NCBI RefSeq assembly: GCF_029916425.1
Contig: NZ_JAHAVQ010000001.1
Coordinates: forward strand, 62,001-126,000
From: Liquorilactobacillus sicerae
GTDB taxonomy: Bacteria; Bacillota; Bacilli; Lactobacillales; Lactobacillaceae
Direction: 5' to 3'
DNA: 64,000 nt
Position numbers and translations under genes: made by a program. Positions 9,700 to 19,543 of this stretch are shown here, piece after piece (position 1 is the stretch's first letter; every line of letters starts with the position of its first letter). The notes beneath the pieces are model-generated. The model was given only the letters and a program-made list of their open reading frames with translations, had not been told where the DNA came from and ran no database searches.

Positions 9700-10599
9700 A
9701 TGGATTCAAGCAAAGAAAATTTATTCAAAAAATCAGCAGCTGCTAAACGGGAAAAACTTGGAAAATTTGTTACGGCAACTTGTGCAGCAATAATTATAGC
9801 TTGCGTCTTAATAGTCTTTTTATTTGTAATTTTTAAGGGCAGTTGGCTTTTTTTTCACGATCACGTTAAACTATCTCGATTTTTGTTTGGAATTAAGTGG
9901 CAAGTTGCGGAGGGTGATTTTGGTGCCTTGCCGCTATTAACTGGATCAGTATTAGTTTCACTAGTAAGTTTGCTTTTAGCTGCTCCTTTAGCTCTAGGGA
10001 TTGCAATCATGCTGAGTGAAATTGTTTCGTCAAAGCTAGCAAAATGGTTAAAAATGATTTTGGAAATATTAGTTGGAATTCCAGCAGTGGTATATGGTTT
10101 GTTGGGAATGTTGCTAGTTGTTCCGATGTTACGATTGCTTGTTGGTGGAACTGGGTATGGTTGGTTGGCAGCCGCAATTGTCCTGGCAATTATGATTTTG
10201 CCATCCTTAGTATCATTGAGTTTAGACGCTTTGGTTGATGTTCCAGATCGTTTACGGTTGGCAGCTGCAGCTTTGGGTGCCGATCGGTTTCAAATTTGGC
10301 AAACAATCGTATTTCCCCTGGCTTGGCCCCGCTTAGGAACGGCGTTGATTTTGGCTTTTGCACAATCATTTGGTGAAGCAATTGCCGTTCAAATGGTTAT
10401 TGGCAATGCAACTTTATTTCCGACTGGAATTAATTCACCAGCAGCTACCCTGACTAGTGTCATAACGATTGAATTGGGTGATGCAGTTGTTGGGAGTCGA
10501 GAAAGTAACGCTTTGTGGGCATTAGCCGGATTATTATTAGTTATCTCCTTGTTATTCGATTTAATTGCACATTATTTGATTTGGAGAAGAAAAAAATGA
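9700..10599 (+). CDS. pstC: Phosphate ABC transporter permease PstC
   Basis: One of two membrane channel subunits of the high-affinity phosphate importer. 299 residues with six predicted helices and the binding-protein-dependent permease loop (LRLAAAALGADRFQIWQTIVFP) that docks onto PstB. The N-terminus lies in the cytoplasm. It ends in an ATGA overlap with pstA. A GAGG ribosome binding site lies before ATG 9700. Confidence 0.95.
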   Translation: MDSSKENLFKKSAAAKREKLGKFVTATCAAIIIACVLIVFLFVIFKGSWLFFHDHVKLSRFLFGIKWQVAEGDFGALPLLTGSVLVSLVSLLLAAPLALGIAIMLSEIVSSKLAKWLKMILEILVGIPAVVYGLLGMLLVVPMLRLLVGGTGYGWLAAAIVLAIMILPSLVSLSLDALVDVPDRLRLAAAALGADRFQIWQTIVFPLAWPRLGTALILAFAQSFGEAIAVQMVIGNATLFPTGINSPAATLTSVITIELGDAVVGSRESNALWALAGLLLVISLLFDLIAHYLIWRRKK

Positions 10600-11489
10600 A
10601 GTTTAACCGAAAATCAAAAGAAAAGATTTTTAATTTTTTATTATATTTGGCTTCCTTAATTGTAATTGTGCTGACAATTGGTCTATTAACAGTTATATTT
10701 TGGCTTGGATTACCTCAATTAAAATGGAGCTTTTTAACTGGAAGTAGTAATTATTTAACTAGTGGCGGTATCGGTATTCAACTATTTAATACATTTTATC
10801 TGTTGATATTAACCCTATTGATATCTGTTCCTTTAGCTCTTGGAACAGCAATTTGGTTATATCAATACGCTAAAGAATCTTGGTTAACGAATTTGATCCG
10901 GATAATGCTTGAAGTTTTGAGCTCATTGCCAGCAATTGTTATTGGACTAGTTGGTTTTCTATTGTTTGTGGTCAAATTAAATTTGGGCTTTTCTCTGTTG
11001 TCTGGAAGCTTAACGCTCACAATTTTAAATTTGCCATTATTAACCAGAACGACTGAAAATGCTTTACGAGCAGTTGATCCGCGTCAACTAAAAGCTGGTT
11101 TAGCGCTAGGTTTGTCTCGTTGGGATTGTGTTCGAAAAGTTGTAATTGCTAATGCTCGTCCAGCAATCGTGACCGGGATCATTTTAAGCTCTGGGCGGAT
11201 CATCGGCGAAACGGCAGCAGTTATTTATACAGTTGGTCAAAGTGCTCCGCAACTAGACTGGACTAATCTTGATCCGTTGAATACGGCCAGTCCTTTAAGT
11301 CCGTTTCGACCAGCTGAAACGTTGGCTGTTCATATTTGGAGAATCAATACTGAAGGATCAGGCATAAATAGTTTACAAGTTTCAACTGGCGCAGCTGCTT
11401 TACTGGTATTGTTAATCGTTAGTTTTGACCTATTAGTTTATAGTTGGCTTTGGTGGCAAAGAACTGCTGATATGCAACAGTCAAAGTAG
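10596..11489 (+). CDS. pstA: Phosphate ABC transporter permease PstA
   Basis: Second channel subunit of the phosphate importer, about 297 residues with six helices and the EAA-type loop (QLKAGLALGLSRWDCVRKVVIANARPAI). ATG 10596 shares bases with the pstC stop and follows GGAGAAG; the longer frame opening at 10515 lies within pstC and is not used. pstB follows 13 bases later. Confidence 0.95.
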   Translation: MKFNRKSKEKIFNFLLYLASLIVIVLTIGLLTVIFWLGLPQLKWSFLTGSSNYLTSGGIGIQLFNTFYLLILTLLISVPLALGTAIWLYQYAKESWLTNLIRIMLEVLSSLPAIVIGLVGFLLFVVKLNLGFSLLSGSLTLTILNLPLLTRTTENALRAVDPRQLKAGLALGLSRWDCVRKVVIANARPAIVTGIILSSGRIIGETAAVIYTVGQSAPQLDWTNLDPLNTASPLSPFRPAETLAVHIWRINTEGSGINSLQVSTGAAALLVLLIVSFDLLVYSWLWWQRTADMQQSK

Positions 11490-11502
11490 GGAAGATAATT
11501 TT

Positions 11503-12252
11503 ATGGCATACATACTTAAAACTCAAAATCTATCGGTATTTAATGGCAAATCCATCTTGCAAGATATTTCTTTGAGTTTTCCTAAACATACAATTACGAC
11601 GATTATTGGTCCTTCAGGGGCAGGTAAAACCACTTTCTTGGCTGCTTTAAATCAAATGAATCCACAAAATTATCTGGTTCAAGGAAAAGTTATTTTTCAG
11701 GGGGTCGATTTATATCAGTCTTTAATCGATCGTTATCGACTGCGGATGCTGATCGGAATGTTATTTTCAACACCGGAAATCTTTCCAATGTCTCTCTACA
11801 ATAATTTGACTTTAGTTCCTAAATATAATCAAAAAATTAGTCATTCCCAATTAATGATCGAAATTGAAAAGGTTCTTCAACAGGTTCATTTATGGAGTCG
11901 GCTAAAAAATCAATTGTTTCAAAAAAAAGTCAACCTATCCACCAGTGAACGACAACTTTTTTGTTTAGCTCGAATCTTGTTATTGCAGCCGCAAATTTTG
12001 TTGTTAGATGAACCAACGGCAAATTTTGATCCACAGGAAACTTATAAATTTGAGCAGGTCCTATTGGAGTTAAAAAATCAATTAACAATTATTTTGGTAA
12101 CTCATAATTTACGACAAGCAGCTCGAATTTCAGATTATACGGCACTATTTCAAACTGGTAAACTGGTTGAGACCGGGAAAACTTCAAATTTATTTACAGC
12201 TCCTCAAAAAAGCCAAACTGATAATTATTTAGCGCAAAAGTTTGGCTCTTGA
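11503..12252 (+). CDS. pstB: Divergent phosphate ABC transporter ATPase PstB
   Basis: ATPase expected to power PstCA. 249 residues, usual PstB length. Walker A GPSGAGKTT (36-44), Walker B ILLLDE (165-170) and the switch histidine H201 are intact. Two elements are not: the Q-loop, normally VGMVFQ, reads IGMLFS (S89), and the ABC signature, normally LSGGQQQR, reads LSTSERQL (145-152). Many lactobacilli carry two adjacent pstB genes; here there is one, and it is the degenerate type. It may be slow, may pair with a canonical ATPase encoded elsewhere, or may have a regulatory part. phoU follows after 124 bases. Confidence 0.88.
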   Translation: MAYILKTQNLSVFNGKSILQDISLSFPKHTITTIIGPSGAGKTTFLAALNQMNPQNYLVQGKVIFQGVDLYQSLIDRYRLRMLIGMLFSTPEIFPMSLYNNLTLVPKYNQKISHSQLMIEIEKVLQQVHLWSRLKNQLFQKKVNLSTSERQLFCLARILLLQPQILLLDEPTANFDPQETYKFEQVLLELKNQLTIILVTHNLRQAARISDYTALFQTGKLVETGKTSNLFTAPQKSQTDNYLAQKFGS

Positions 12253-12376
12253 TCAGCAAGCTAATTGCGTTTTGAAAGATTAAAGTATAAAATCAAGCTA
12301 ATAAAAATGTCTAAAAGGAAAAAATATTTGATTTGTTGGGAATTACAAAGATATTAGCTCTTGAGGAAGTGAAACC

Positions 12377-13057
12377 ATGAGAGAAACATTTGATCATGAA
12401 TTGGATCAGCTGCATGTTCGGTTTGCTGAGATGGGAATGCTAGTCAGTGAGGCAATTTTTCGGTCGGTCAAAGCTTTTGCGGACCATGATAAAGATTTAG
12501 CCAACCAAGTCATTGAGCGTGACCTGTCAATCAATCAATGTGAGACTGACTTAGAAAAAATGACACTTGAGTTGATTGCTTTATATCAACCAGTAACTTC
12601 TGATTTGCGTGAAGTAATTACAATTTTGAAAGCAAGCTCGGATATTGAAAGAATCGGTGACCATACAGTTAGCATTTCTCGAGCCACTATCAAAATGAAA
12701 GGAACATACCGAATTGCCGAAATCGAAGTTGAAATTGCTAAAATGGGTCATTATGCATATCAAATGTTTGAAGCGGCACTCGATGCCTATGTTAAGCGTA
12801 GCTTGCAGCAAGCGCTGAAAATCGCGCAGCAAGATTTATTTCTAGATCATGAGCTGGCTAAAATCCGGCAGCGATGTGTCGAGATTATGCAAATTGATCA
12901 GCAGTCAGTTGTGAGTGGGTCAGATTATACTTTAGTAGCGACTTATTTAGAAAGGATCGGTGATTACGTGACAAATCTTTGTGAATGGATCGTATTTTTA
13001 AAAAAAGGTGAAATTGTTGAATTGAATCCTGGTAGAAATGATGATTTACAGGAATAA
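12377..13057 (+). CDS. phoU: Phosphate signalling protein PhoU
   Basis: 226 residues, all-helical, with the two-repeat PhoU architecture: a first three-helix bundle with VIERDLSINQCETDLE and the metal-contact segment SSDIERIGDHTVSI, and a second with TYLERIGDYVTNLCEW. PhoU links PstSCAB activity to PhoR, repressing the Pho response when phosphate is plentiful, and limits uptake. Position at the end of the pst operon is standard. GAGGAAG precedes the ATG. Confidence 0.96.
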   Translation: MRETFDHELDQLHVRFAEMGMLVSEAIFRSVKAFADHDKDLANQVIERDLSINQCETDLEKMTLELIALYQPVTSDLREVITILKASSDIERIGDHTVSISRATIKMKGTYRIAEIEVEIAKMGHYAYQMFEAALDAYVKRSLQQALKIAQQDLFLDHELAKIRQRCVEIMQIDQQSVVSGSDYTLVATYLERIGDYVTNLCEWIVFLKKGEIVELNPGRNDDLQE

Positions 13058-13062
13058 ACGAT

Positions 13063-13091
13063 TTGCCAAATTTAATTGCTAAATGTACAAT
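13063..13091 (+). promoter_or_regulatory. Sigma-A promoter upstream of the PspC-domain gene
   Basis: TTGCCA (13063-13068), 17 bases, TACAAT (13086-13091), 35 bases before the GTG start. Confidence 0.5.
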
Positions 13092-13126
13092 TTTAATTAT
13101 AAAGTTGCTGAAAGGAAGGAAAGATT

Positions 13127-13441
13127 GTGAAAAGTAATGGTAGAAAGATTCAACGCTCAGATCAACGGATAATTGCCGGAGTTTGTAGCGGTTTAGCAGA
13201 ATATTTTCGAATTGAGCCTTGGATAGTTCGAATTATTTTTTTAATTCTTGCAGTGATTCCGCATTTAACTTTTTTAACGATCAGTTGCTATTTAATTTTA
13301 ATCGTGTTGATTCCACCGAAGAATCGGGGCTTTTGGCAGTTGTGGCGAGATGCAACCAAGCCAAAAGATTCAACTGACGAACGGCAACCTAAAAGAAGAA
13401 AAATAATTCACGATGTTCGTGAAAAAAATATAAAGGACTAA
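13127..13441 (+). CDS. PspC-domain membrane protein
   Basis: 104 residues. The first 65 form a PspC domain: IQRSDQRIIAGVCSGLAEYF, then a hydrophobic helix pair around residues 35-65, then a charged cytoplasmic tail rich in Lys and Arg. PspC proteins take part in membrane-stress responses; in lactobacilli small stand-alone versions are common and their role is not settled. GTG start follows AAGGAAGG. It is 16 bases from the next membrane gene, so the two are probably one unit upstream of hprK. Confidence 0.85.
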   Translation: MKSNGRKIQRSDQRIIAGVCSGLAEYFRIEPWIVRIIFLILAVIPHLTFLTISCYLILIVLIPPKNRGFWQLWRDATKPKDSTDERQPKRRKIIHDVREKNIKD

Positions 13442-13457
13442 ATTTGGAGGAGTTATT

Positions 13458-13811
13458 ATGTACTTTTGGCAGCGAGTGATCTTGAATGCAGTTGTTTTTA
13501 TCGCTACTGCAGGTTTTTTTCCCCAATACTTGCATGTTTCAAACATTTGGATCTCACTGATCGCCGCAGTTGTTTTAGGGGTCTTAAATATGTTTGTTAA
13601 ACCGCTCCTGGTTATTTTTTCATTACCAATCACGATTATGAGTTTAGGGATCTTTTATTTCGTGATCAATGGTTTTATGCTGGAGTTAACCGCTAAGCTT
13701 GTTGGGACAGGATTCCAGTTTTCTAGTTTTGGGGCGGCCTTTTTTGTTGCATTGATTTTGAGCCTAGTTAATTTGGTAATTACCAATCACTTCAGTTTTC
13801 ACAGGCTATAA
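13458..13811 (+). CDS. Holin-like four-helix membrane protein (YvlD/DUF360-type)
   Basis: 117 residues with four hydrophobic helices and short loops, including the pattern VLGVLNMFVKPLLVIFSLPI and FYFVINGFMLELTAKL typical of the 'phage holin family' YvlD group. These are chromosomal proteins of unclear function, not evidence of a prophage; none of the neighbours is phage-like. In B. subtilis a YvlD relative lies in an operon with PspC-like genes, matching the PspC neighbour here. A GGAGG site precedes ATG 13458. Confidence 0.8.
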   Translation: MYFWQRVILNAVVFIATAGFFPQYLHVSNIWISLIAAVVLGVLNMFVKPLLVIFSLPITIMSLGIFYFVINGFMLELTAKLVGTGFQFSSFGAAFFVALILSLVNLVITNHFSFHRL

Positions 13812-13842
13812 TGAATTCGAAGCTTTAAGGGGAGGCAATATT

Positions 13843-14787
13843 TTGACAAGCGCTGTTAGTGTTGAAGAAATGGTAAAAGAAACCGGGATGACGGTTTTTT
13901 CAGGTAAAGAATACTTAAAAAGCAAAATGATCACTACAAGTGATATTTCGCGACCGGGGTTGGAATTGACCGGTTATTTTCAATATTATCCAGCTGAAAG
14001 GATTCAACTGCTGGGAATGACGGAGATTTCATATGCACGCAAAATGGAAGAAAATAAAAAGCAAGCTGTTATGAAAAATCTTTGTCAAGCTGATGTGACT
14101 CCTTGCTTTGTGATTTCACGTTATCTGCCAGTTCCAGAAGAACTTAATCAAGCTGCCCAAGCCGTTCAGATCCCAGTCTTACGTTCGAAATTACCAACTA
14201 CCCGGCTTTCGTCTAAAATGACAGATTTTTTAGAATCACGTTTGGCACAACGGCGTTCAATGCATGGGGTTTTAGTCGACATCTATGGTCTGGGTGTTTT
14301 GATCACGGGTGATTCTGGGGTTGGTAAATCTGAAACAGCACTCGATCTGATTAAACGTGGACACCGTTTGATTGCTGATGATCGAGTTGAAGTGTATCAA
14401 AAGGATGAACAGACGATTATGGGTGAGGCTCCCAAGATTTTGCGACATCTATTGGAAATCAGAGGGATTGGAATCATTGATGTAATGAATCTGTTCGGGG
14501 CAGGAGCTGTTCGGACAGAAACAGAAATTTCACTGATTGTTCATCTAGAAAATTGGGGTCCTGATAAACAATTTGATCGTTTGGGCAGTGCTGAACAAAA
14601 AGTACGGCTCTTCGATGTGGATATTCCTAAAATTACGATTCCTGTTAAAATTGGCCGTAACTTAGCAATCATTATTGAAGCAGCAGCAATGAATTATCGT
14701 GCAAGAACAATGGGTTATGATGCAACTAGGGCATTTGAAAGGAATTTAAATGCTTTGATCAAAGAAAACTCTACAAATAATGATTAA
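13843..14787 (+). CDS. hprK: HPr(Ser) kinase/phosphorylase
   Basis: Bifunctional enzyme that phosphorylates HPr and Crh on Ser46 when glycolytic intermediates are high and removes the phosphate when they fall; the sensor of carbon catabolite repression in Firmicutes. 314 residues with Walker [10 protein letters not shown] near residue 155 and the family signature [20 protein letters not shown] near 205. TTG start 8 bases after AAGGGGAGG. The lgt start overlaps or lies just after its end, and hprK-lgt-gpsA form a typical Firmicute cluster. Confidence 0.97.
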   Translation: MTSAVSVEEMVKETGMTVFSGKEYLKSKMITTSDISRPGLELTGYFQYYPAERIQLLGMTEISYARKMEENKKQAVMKNLCQADVTPCFVISRYLPVPEELNQAAQAVQIPVLRSKLPTTRLSSKMTDFLESRLAQRRSMHGVLVDIYGLGVLITGDSGVGKSETALDLIKRGHRLIADDRVEVYQKDEQTIMGEAPKILRHLLEIRGIGIIDVMNLFGAGAVRTETEISLIVHLENWGPDKQFDRLGSAEQKVRLFDVDIPKITIPVKIGRNLAIIIEAAAMNYRARTMGYDATRAFERNLNALIKENSTNND

Positions 14788-14800
14788 GGAAGTGCAAAGC

Positions 14801-15640
14801 TTGAATTTTCTATTAGGTGCATTAAATCCAATTGCCTTTAAGCTAGGTGAGCTTGAAGTCCATTGGTATGGTATTATTATCGCCAGTGCCGTTGTCTTAG
14901 CAGTTTTTTTGGCAGTCCGGGAAGGGAAACGCCGTGGATTAGATGAAGATGTTTTTTATGATTATATTCTTTGGGCAATTCCAATTTCACTCGTTACAGC
15001 TCGTTTATATTATGTAATTTTTCAGTGGTCATATTACAGCCAGCATTTAGATGAGATCTACCGGATCTGGGATGGTGGAATTGCTATCTATGGTTGTTTG
15101 ATTGGTGCAATTGTTGTGGTCATCTTTTTTTGCCAGCGCCGCAATGTACCAGTCTGGCTGTTTTTAGATGTAGCGGCCCCAACTGTTATTTTGGCACAAG
15201 GAATCGGCCGCTGGGGCAATTTTATGAATCAAGAAGCTCATGGGCGACCAACGACTTTGGCTTTTTTACAAGACTTGCATTTGCCGACTTTTATTATTCA
15301 GCAGATGAAAATTAATGGAGTTTACTATCAACCAACTTTTCTATATGAATCACTCTGGGATATTTTAGGGTTTATTGTTTTGATCAGTTTGCGTCATCGG
15401 CCAAAGTTATTTAAGCGTGGTGAAGTTTTCTTTAGTTACGTTATTTGGTATTCTTTTGGCCGTTTCTTTATTGAAGGAATGCGGACTGACAGCTTAATGC
15501 TTGGATCATTGCGGGTTTCGCAGTGGCTATCCGTGATGCTGTTTATCGGGGCAATCTGTTGGCTATTGGCACGACGGTATTGGCATCCGTTAGAGCCTTG
15601 GTACCTGGATGGAATTACACGATTTGATCAAGAAGTTTAG
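14801..15640 (+). CDS. lgt: Prolipoprotein diacylglyceryl transferase
   Basis: Membrane enzyme that moves diacylglycerol from phosphatidylglycerol to the lipobox cysteine of prolipoproteins such as PstS. About 279 residues with seven helices and the Lgt signature [14 protein letters not shown] chose TTG 14801, 8 bases after AAGGAAG, over ATG 14780, which lies inside hprK and has no ribosome binding site. It directly precedes gpsA. Confidence 0.96.
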   Translation: MNFLLGALNPIAFKLGELEVHWYGIIIASAVVLAVFLAVREGKRRGLDEDVFYDYILWAIPISLVTARLYYVIFQWSYYSQHLDEIYRIWDGGIAIYGCLIGAIVVVIFFCQRRNVPVWLFLDVAAPTVILAQGIGRWGNFMNQEAHGRPTTLAFLQDLHLPTFIIQQMKINGVYYQPTFLYESLWDILGFIVLISLRHRPKLFKRGEVFFSYVIWYSFGRFFIEGMRTDSLMLGSLRVSQWLSVMLFIGAICWLLARRYWHPLEPWYLDGITRFDQEV

Positions 15641-15651
15641 GAGTGGATATT

Positions 15652-16665
15652 TTGAAAATTGATAAAGTGGCTGTTATCGGTGCTGGTTCTTGGGGGAGCG
15701 TTTTGGCTAATGTTTTAGTCCAAAATGGTTTAAAGGTTCAAATTTGGACTAGAGAAAGCGATCAAGTTAAGGAATTAAATGAGCAGCATACGAATCGACA
15801 TTATTTGCCGGAGTTAAAATATGATCAACGTTTAGTTGCCACAGCTGATCTTCAAGCAGCAGTGACCAGTAAAGACGTGGTAATCATTGCGGTGCCAACG
15901 AAGGCTATTCGTGATGTAGCTGGTAAAATTGATCAAGTTTTGCGACAACAAACTAAAAAGCCTTTGATTGTTCATGTTAGCAAGGGACTGGAACTTGGAA
16001 CACACAAAAGGATTTCACAAGTTATTGAAGAAGAAATACCAGTCAATGACTGTGCCGGAGTTGTTGTCTTATCAGGGCCAAGTCATGCTGAAGAAGTTGC
16101 CCGCAAAGACATTACTTTGATTACGGCGGCTGCCAAAAGCTTGAACGCTGCGAAGACTGTTCAACAGCTGTTTATGAATAATTATTTCCGAGTTTATACC
16201 AATGATGACATCATTGGCGTTGAATTAGGGGCAGCTTTTAAAAATATTATTGCTTTAGGAGCGGGTGCATTGCATGGCCTAGGTTACGGCGATGATGCCA
16301 AGGCAGCTTTGATGACGCGAGGATTAGCTGAAATTTCACGTTTAGGCGTCGCAATGGGTGCAAAGGCCAAGACTTTTCTTGGCTTGTCTGGTGTTGGCGA
16401 TTTAATTGTAACCTGTACTAGTGTTCACTCACGCAACTGGCGGGCCGGCAATCAGCTTGGCAAAGGCGTTCCTTTAAAAGAAGTTATAAATAATATGGGA
16501 ATGGTCATTGAAGGAATATCAACCACTAAGGCTGCTTATGAGTTGGCCCAACAACAGCAAATTGAAATGCCAATCACTGAAGCTATTTATGATGTCTTAT
16601 ACAATGGTCGGAATGTCAAGCAAGTAATTGCGGAATTAATGCAGCGCGAAGGAAGATCGGAATAA
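15652..16665 (+). CDS. gpsA: Glycerol-3-phosphate dehydrogenase [NAD(P)+]
   Basis: Makes sn-glycerol-3-phosphate from dihydroxyacetone phosphate for phospholipid and teichoic-acid synthesis. About 337 residues: N-terminal NAD(P)-binding motif GAGSWGSVLANVL, catalytic lysine region in VELGAAFKNIIALGAG, and SGVGDLIVTCTS. TTG 15652 is 8 bases after AGGAG that spans the lgt stop codon; the GTG at 15643 would sit inside that site. It forms a lipid-metabolism pair with lgt. Confidence 0.96.
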   Translation: MKIDKVAVIGAGSWGSVLANVLVQNGLKVQIWTRESDQVKELNEQHTNRHYLPELKYDQRLVATADLQAAVTSKDVVIIAVPTKAIRDVAGKIDQVLRQQTKKPLIVHVSKGLELGTHKRISQVIEEEIPVNDCAGVVVLSGPSHAEEVARKDITLITAAAKSLNAAKTVQQLFMNNYFRVYTNDDIIGVELGAAFKNIIALGAGALHGLGYGDDAKAALMTRGLAEISRLGVAMGAKAKTFLGLSGVGDLIVTCTSVHSRNWRAGNQLGKGVPLKEVINNMGMVIEGISTTKAAYELAQQQQIEMPITEAIYDVLYNGRNVKQVIAELMQREGRSE

Positions 16666-16676
16666 GAGCAGAAAAA

Positions 16677-16704
16677 TTGCTTTAAGTTATTTGTTAGATA
16701 TAAT
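16677..16704 (+). promoter_or_regulatory. Sigma-A promoter of trxB
   Basis: TTGCTT (16677-16682), 16 bases, TATAAT (16699-16704), about 50 bases before the trxB start. Confidence 0.6.
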
Positions 16705-16756
16705 CTAACTTGTGCTTAGTTTGGATACAAAATTACAGAAGAAAGAAGGAGCAAGT

Positions 16757-17689
16757 GTGGGAGCAAAACATTATGATGTGATCGTCATTGGCGCCGGTCC
16801 CGGCGGAATGACGGCTGCTTTGTACGCTTCAAGAGCTAATTTGTCTGTGCTGCTGCTTGATCGCGGAATTTATGGTGGTCAAATGAACAATACTGCCGAA
16901 GTCGAAAATTACCCAGGATTTAAATCTATCTTAGGTCCTGATTTGGCCAAAGAAATGTATGCCAGTGCAACTCAATTTTCAGCAGAATTTGCCTATGGAA
17001 ACGTTGAAAAGGTAACGGTTGACGAAGCTGGAAAAAAATTAATCAAAACGGATAATGGTGAATTTGAAACGGCTGCTTTGGTTATTGCAACTGGTTCGCA
17101 ATATAAAAAATTGGGTGTCCCCGGTGAAAAAGATTACAGTGGCCGAGGTGTTTCTTACTGCGCAGTTTGTGATGGTGCTTTTTTCAAAAATCAAAATGTT
17201 GCCGTAGTTGGTGGTGGTGATTCAGCAATTGAAGAAAGCTCATATTTAGCTCAGTTGGTCTCTGAGGTCAATGTTATTCATCGCCGTGATCAGTTAAGGG
17301 CTCAGAAAATTTTACAGAATCGAGCTTTTGCTAATTCCAAAATCAAGTTTACTTGGGATACGATCGTGACCGAGATTAAGGGTGATGGGAAAAAGGTTAC
17401 CAGTGTTATGACCCATAACAAAAAGCTTGGTGAAGATCGGGAAGTCCCAGTTCATGGAGTTTTCATTTATGTTGGTTTATTGCCAGTCAGTGAACCTTTT
17501 GCTGATTTAGGAATCACTGATCAAGATGGTTGGATCTTAACCAATGATCAAATGGAGACTTCCGTGCCAGGAGTCTTTGCAATTGGTGATGTGCGGAAAA
17601 AGCAATTGCGTCAAATTGCTACGGCGGTCGGTGATGGCGGAATAGCAGGTCAAAATGCTTATAATTATTTAGAGTCATTAAAAGATTAA
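16757..17689 (+). CDS. trxB: Thioredoxin reductase
   Basis: FAD- and NADPH-dependent reductase that keeps thioredoxin reduced in the cytosol. About 310 residues with the FAD-binding GAGPGGMTAALYASR, the redox-active CAVC in GVSYCAVCDGAFF, the NADPH-binding GGGDSAIEE, and the C-terminal FAIGDVR. GTG 16757 lies 5 bases after AGAAGGAG; the upstream in-frame TTG at 16712 would add a non-family extension. It is monocistronic, with its own promoter and terminator. Confidence 0.96.
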   Translation: MGAKHYDVIVIGAGPGGMTAALYASRANLSVLLLDRGIYGGQMNNTAEVENYPGFKSILGPDLAKEMYASATQFSAEFAYGNVEKVTVDEAGKKLIKTDNGEFETAALVIATGSQYKKLGVPGEKDYSGRGVSYCAVCDGAFFKNQNVAVVGGGDSAIEESSYLAQLVSEVNVIHRRDQLRAQKILQNRAFANSKIKFTWDTIVTEIKGDGKKVTSVMTHNKKLGEDREVPVHGVFIYVGLLPVSEPFADLGITDQDGWILTNDQMETSVPGVFAIGDVRKKQLRQIATAVGDGGIAGQNAYNYLESLKD

Positions 17690-17705
17690 TTTTAAATGTT
17701 CTGTA

Positions 17706-17731
17706 AACATCCTTTTTAGGATGTTTTTTAT
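17706..17731 (+). terminator. Intrinsic terminator of trxB
   Basis: AACATCCT and AGGATGTT form a perfect stem with a tiny T loop, followed by a T-run. Confidence 0.88.
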
Positions 17732-17799
17732 TTCAAAGCGTTTTTATAGTATACTTAACTTGAAATAAATTGTGATTATTTTTTAAGGAGAGTGGTATC

Positions 17800-19527
17800 A
17801 TGAGTTGGCAAAATACTTACCAAACTTGGGTCGAATATCCAAAACTTGACCCCGAATTAAAGGCCGAATTAGTAGCAATCAAGGATCAGCCTGAAAAGCA
17901 AGAAGAGGCTTTTTACGCACCACTTGAGTTCGGTACTGCTGGGATGCGGGGTGTGATCGGTGCTGGAATTAATTGCATGAATATCTATACCGTTCGTCAA
18001 GCAACCGAAGGATTAGCCCGTTTTATGGATACACTTGATGAAAAAACTAAGCAACAAGGCGTAGCAATCAGCTTTGATTCCCGTCACCATTCAGAAGACT
18101 TCGCACATGAAGCAGCTCGTGTCTTGGGAGCACACCAAATTCCGAGTTTTGTTTTTGAAAGCTTGCGTCCGACTCCAGAATTGTCGTTTACTGTTCGCCA
18201 TTTAAAAACATATGCAGGAATTATGATCACTGCTAGTCATAATCCTAAACAGTATAATGGTTATAAAATTTACGGTCCTGATGGTGGACAGATGCCTCCT
18301 AAGGAATCAGATTTGATCACTAAATATGTTCGTCAAGCTGCTGATCTATTTGCAATTGAAGTGGCTGATGAACAGCAGCTAAAAGCAGCAGGTTTAATGA
18401 AAATTATTGGTAATGACGTTGATCAGGCTTACTTAGCAGAACTTGATCAGATTACGATCAATCATAAGTTAGTTGCTAAAGAAGGCAAAACCTTGAAACT
18501 AATTTTTACTCCTTTACATGGGACGGGAGCAATGTTAGGCGAAAAAGCCTTAAGGCAAGCGGGTTTTACTAATTTCACCATGGTTAAGGAACAAGCAGTT
18601 GCAGATCCTGAATTTTCAACGGTCGTTCATCCTAATCCAGAATTTCCAGAAGCCTTTGATTTGGCAATTAAGCTGGGCAAAAAAGAAGATGCTGATTTAT
18701 TGATTGCAGTCGACCCAGATGCTGATCGCTTAGGAGTAGCTGTTCGTCAGCCAAATGGCGAATACCAATTGTTGACGGGTAACCAGATTGCAGCCTTAAT
18801 GTTGAATTACATTTTGAAGGCTCGCAAAGCAGCTCAGAGATTGCCTGAAAATGCAGCAGCAGTTAAATCAATAGTTTCAAGTGAGTTTGCTACAGCGATT
18901 GCTCAACATTATCAAGTTAAGATGATCAATGTTTTGACAGGCTTTAAGTTTATTGCAGAACAAATTAAGAATTTTCAAGCAACTGGTTCACACACATTTA
19001 TGTTTGGTTTTGAGGAAAGTTATGGTTACTTGATTCGTCCATTTGTACGTGATAAGGATGCGATCCAGTCATTAGTGATGTTAGCAGAAGTTGCTGCTGA
19101 TTATAAGAGTCGTGGTATGAATTTATATGATGGTTTACAGGAATTATTTAAAAAGTATGGCTTTTTTGCTGAAAAAACGACACCAATTACCTTTGATGGA
19201 ATTGATGGCCCAGAAAAAATTGCTAACTTGATGAATAAATTCCGTCAAGAGGCCCCAACAGATTTTGCTGGGCAAAAAGTCGTTGCAACAGCTGATTTCC
19301 AAAGTTCACAAAAAAAATTGGCTGATGGGACCATCACGGCCATTGATTTACCAAAGTCAAATGTTTTGAAATATTATTTGGCTGATGGTTCTTGGATTGC
19401 TGTTCGGCCTTCCGGGACTGAACCAAAAATTAAATTTTATATTGGGACCCAAGCTAACAAACAGGCTGAGGCTTTTGCTAAGCGTGAAGCATTTGAAACA
19501 GCCTTGAATAAATTTGCTGAACAATAA
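17800..19527 (+). CDS. pgm: Phosphoglucomutase / phosphomannomutase family (alpha-PGM)
   Basis: Interconverts glucose-6-phosphate and glucose-1-phosphate, feeding UDP-glucose for wall polysaccharide and glycolipid synthesis. 575 residues, the long PgcA type. Visible motifs: the phosphoserine loop ITASHNPKQYNGYK, the metal-binding DPDADRLG, the sugar-binding FGFEESYGYL and the phosphate-binding RPSGTEPKIKFY. ATG follows AAGGAGAG. It is monocistronic with a long terminator hairpin. Confidence 0.95.
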   Translation: MSWQNTYQTWVEYPKLDPELKAELVAIKDQPEKQEEAFYAPLEFGTAGMRGVIGAGINCMNIYTVRQATEGLARFMDTLDEKTKQQGVAISFDSRHHSEDFAHEAARVLGAHQIPSFVFESLRPTPELSFTVRHLKTYAGIMITASHNPKQYNGYKIYGPDGGQMPPKESDLITKYVRQAADLFAIEVADEQQLKAAGLMKIIGNDVDQAYLAELDQITINHKLVAKEGKTLKLIFTPLHGTGAMLGEKALRQAGFTNFTMVKEQAVADPEFSTVVHPNPEFPEAFDLAIKLGKKEDADLLIAVDPDADRLGVAVRQPNGEYQLLTGNQIAALMLNYILKARKAAQRLPENAAAVKSIVSSEFATAIAQHYQVKMINVLTGFKFIAEQIKNFQATGSHTFMFGFEESYGYLIRPFVRDKDAIQSLVMLAEVAADYKSRGMNLYDGLQELFKKYGFFAEKTTPITFDGIDGPEKIANLMNKFRQEAPTDFAGQKVVATADFQSSQKKLADGTITAIDLPKSNVLKYYLADGSWIAVRPSGTEPKIKFYIGTQANKQAEAFAKREAFETALNKFAEQ

Positions 19528-19543
19528 AATTTTTTGGATGATT

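Noticed and set aside
13458-13811. Prophage holin
   Set aside because: The product resembles chromosomal YvlD-type proteins; no lysin, integrase or structural phage genes nearby.
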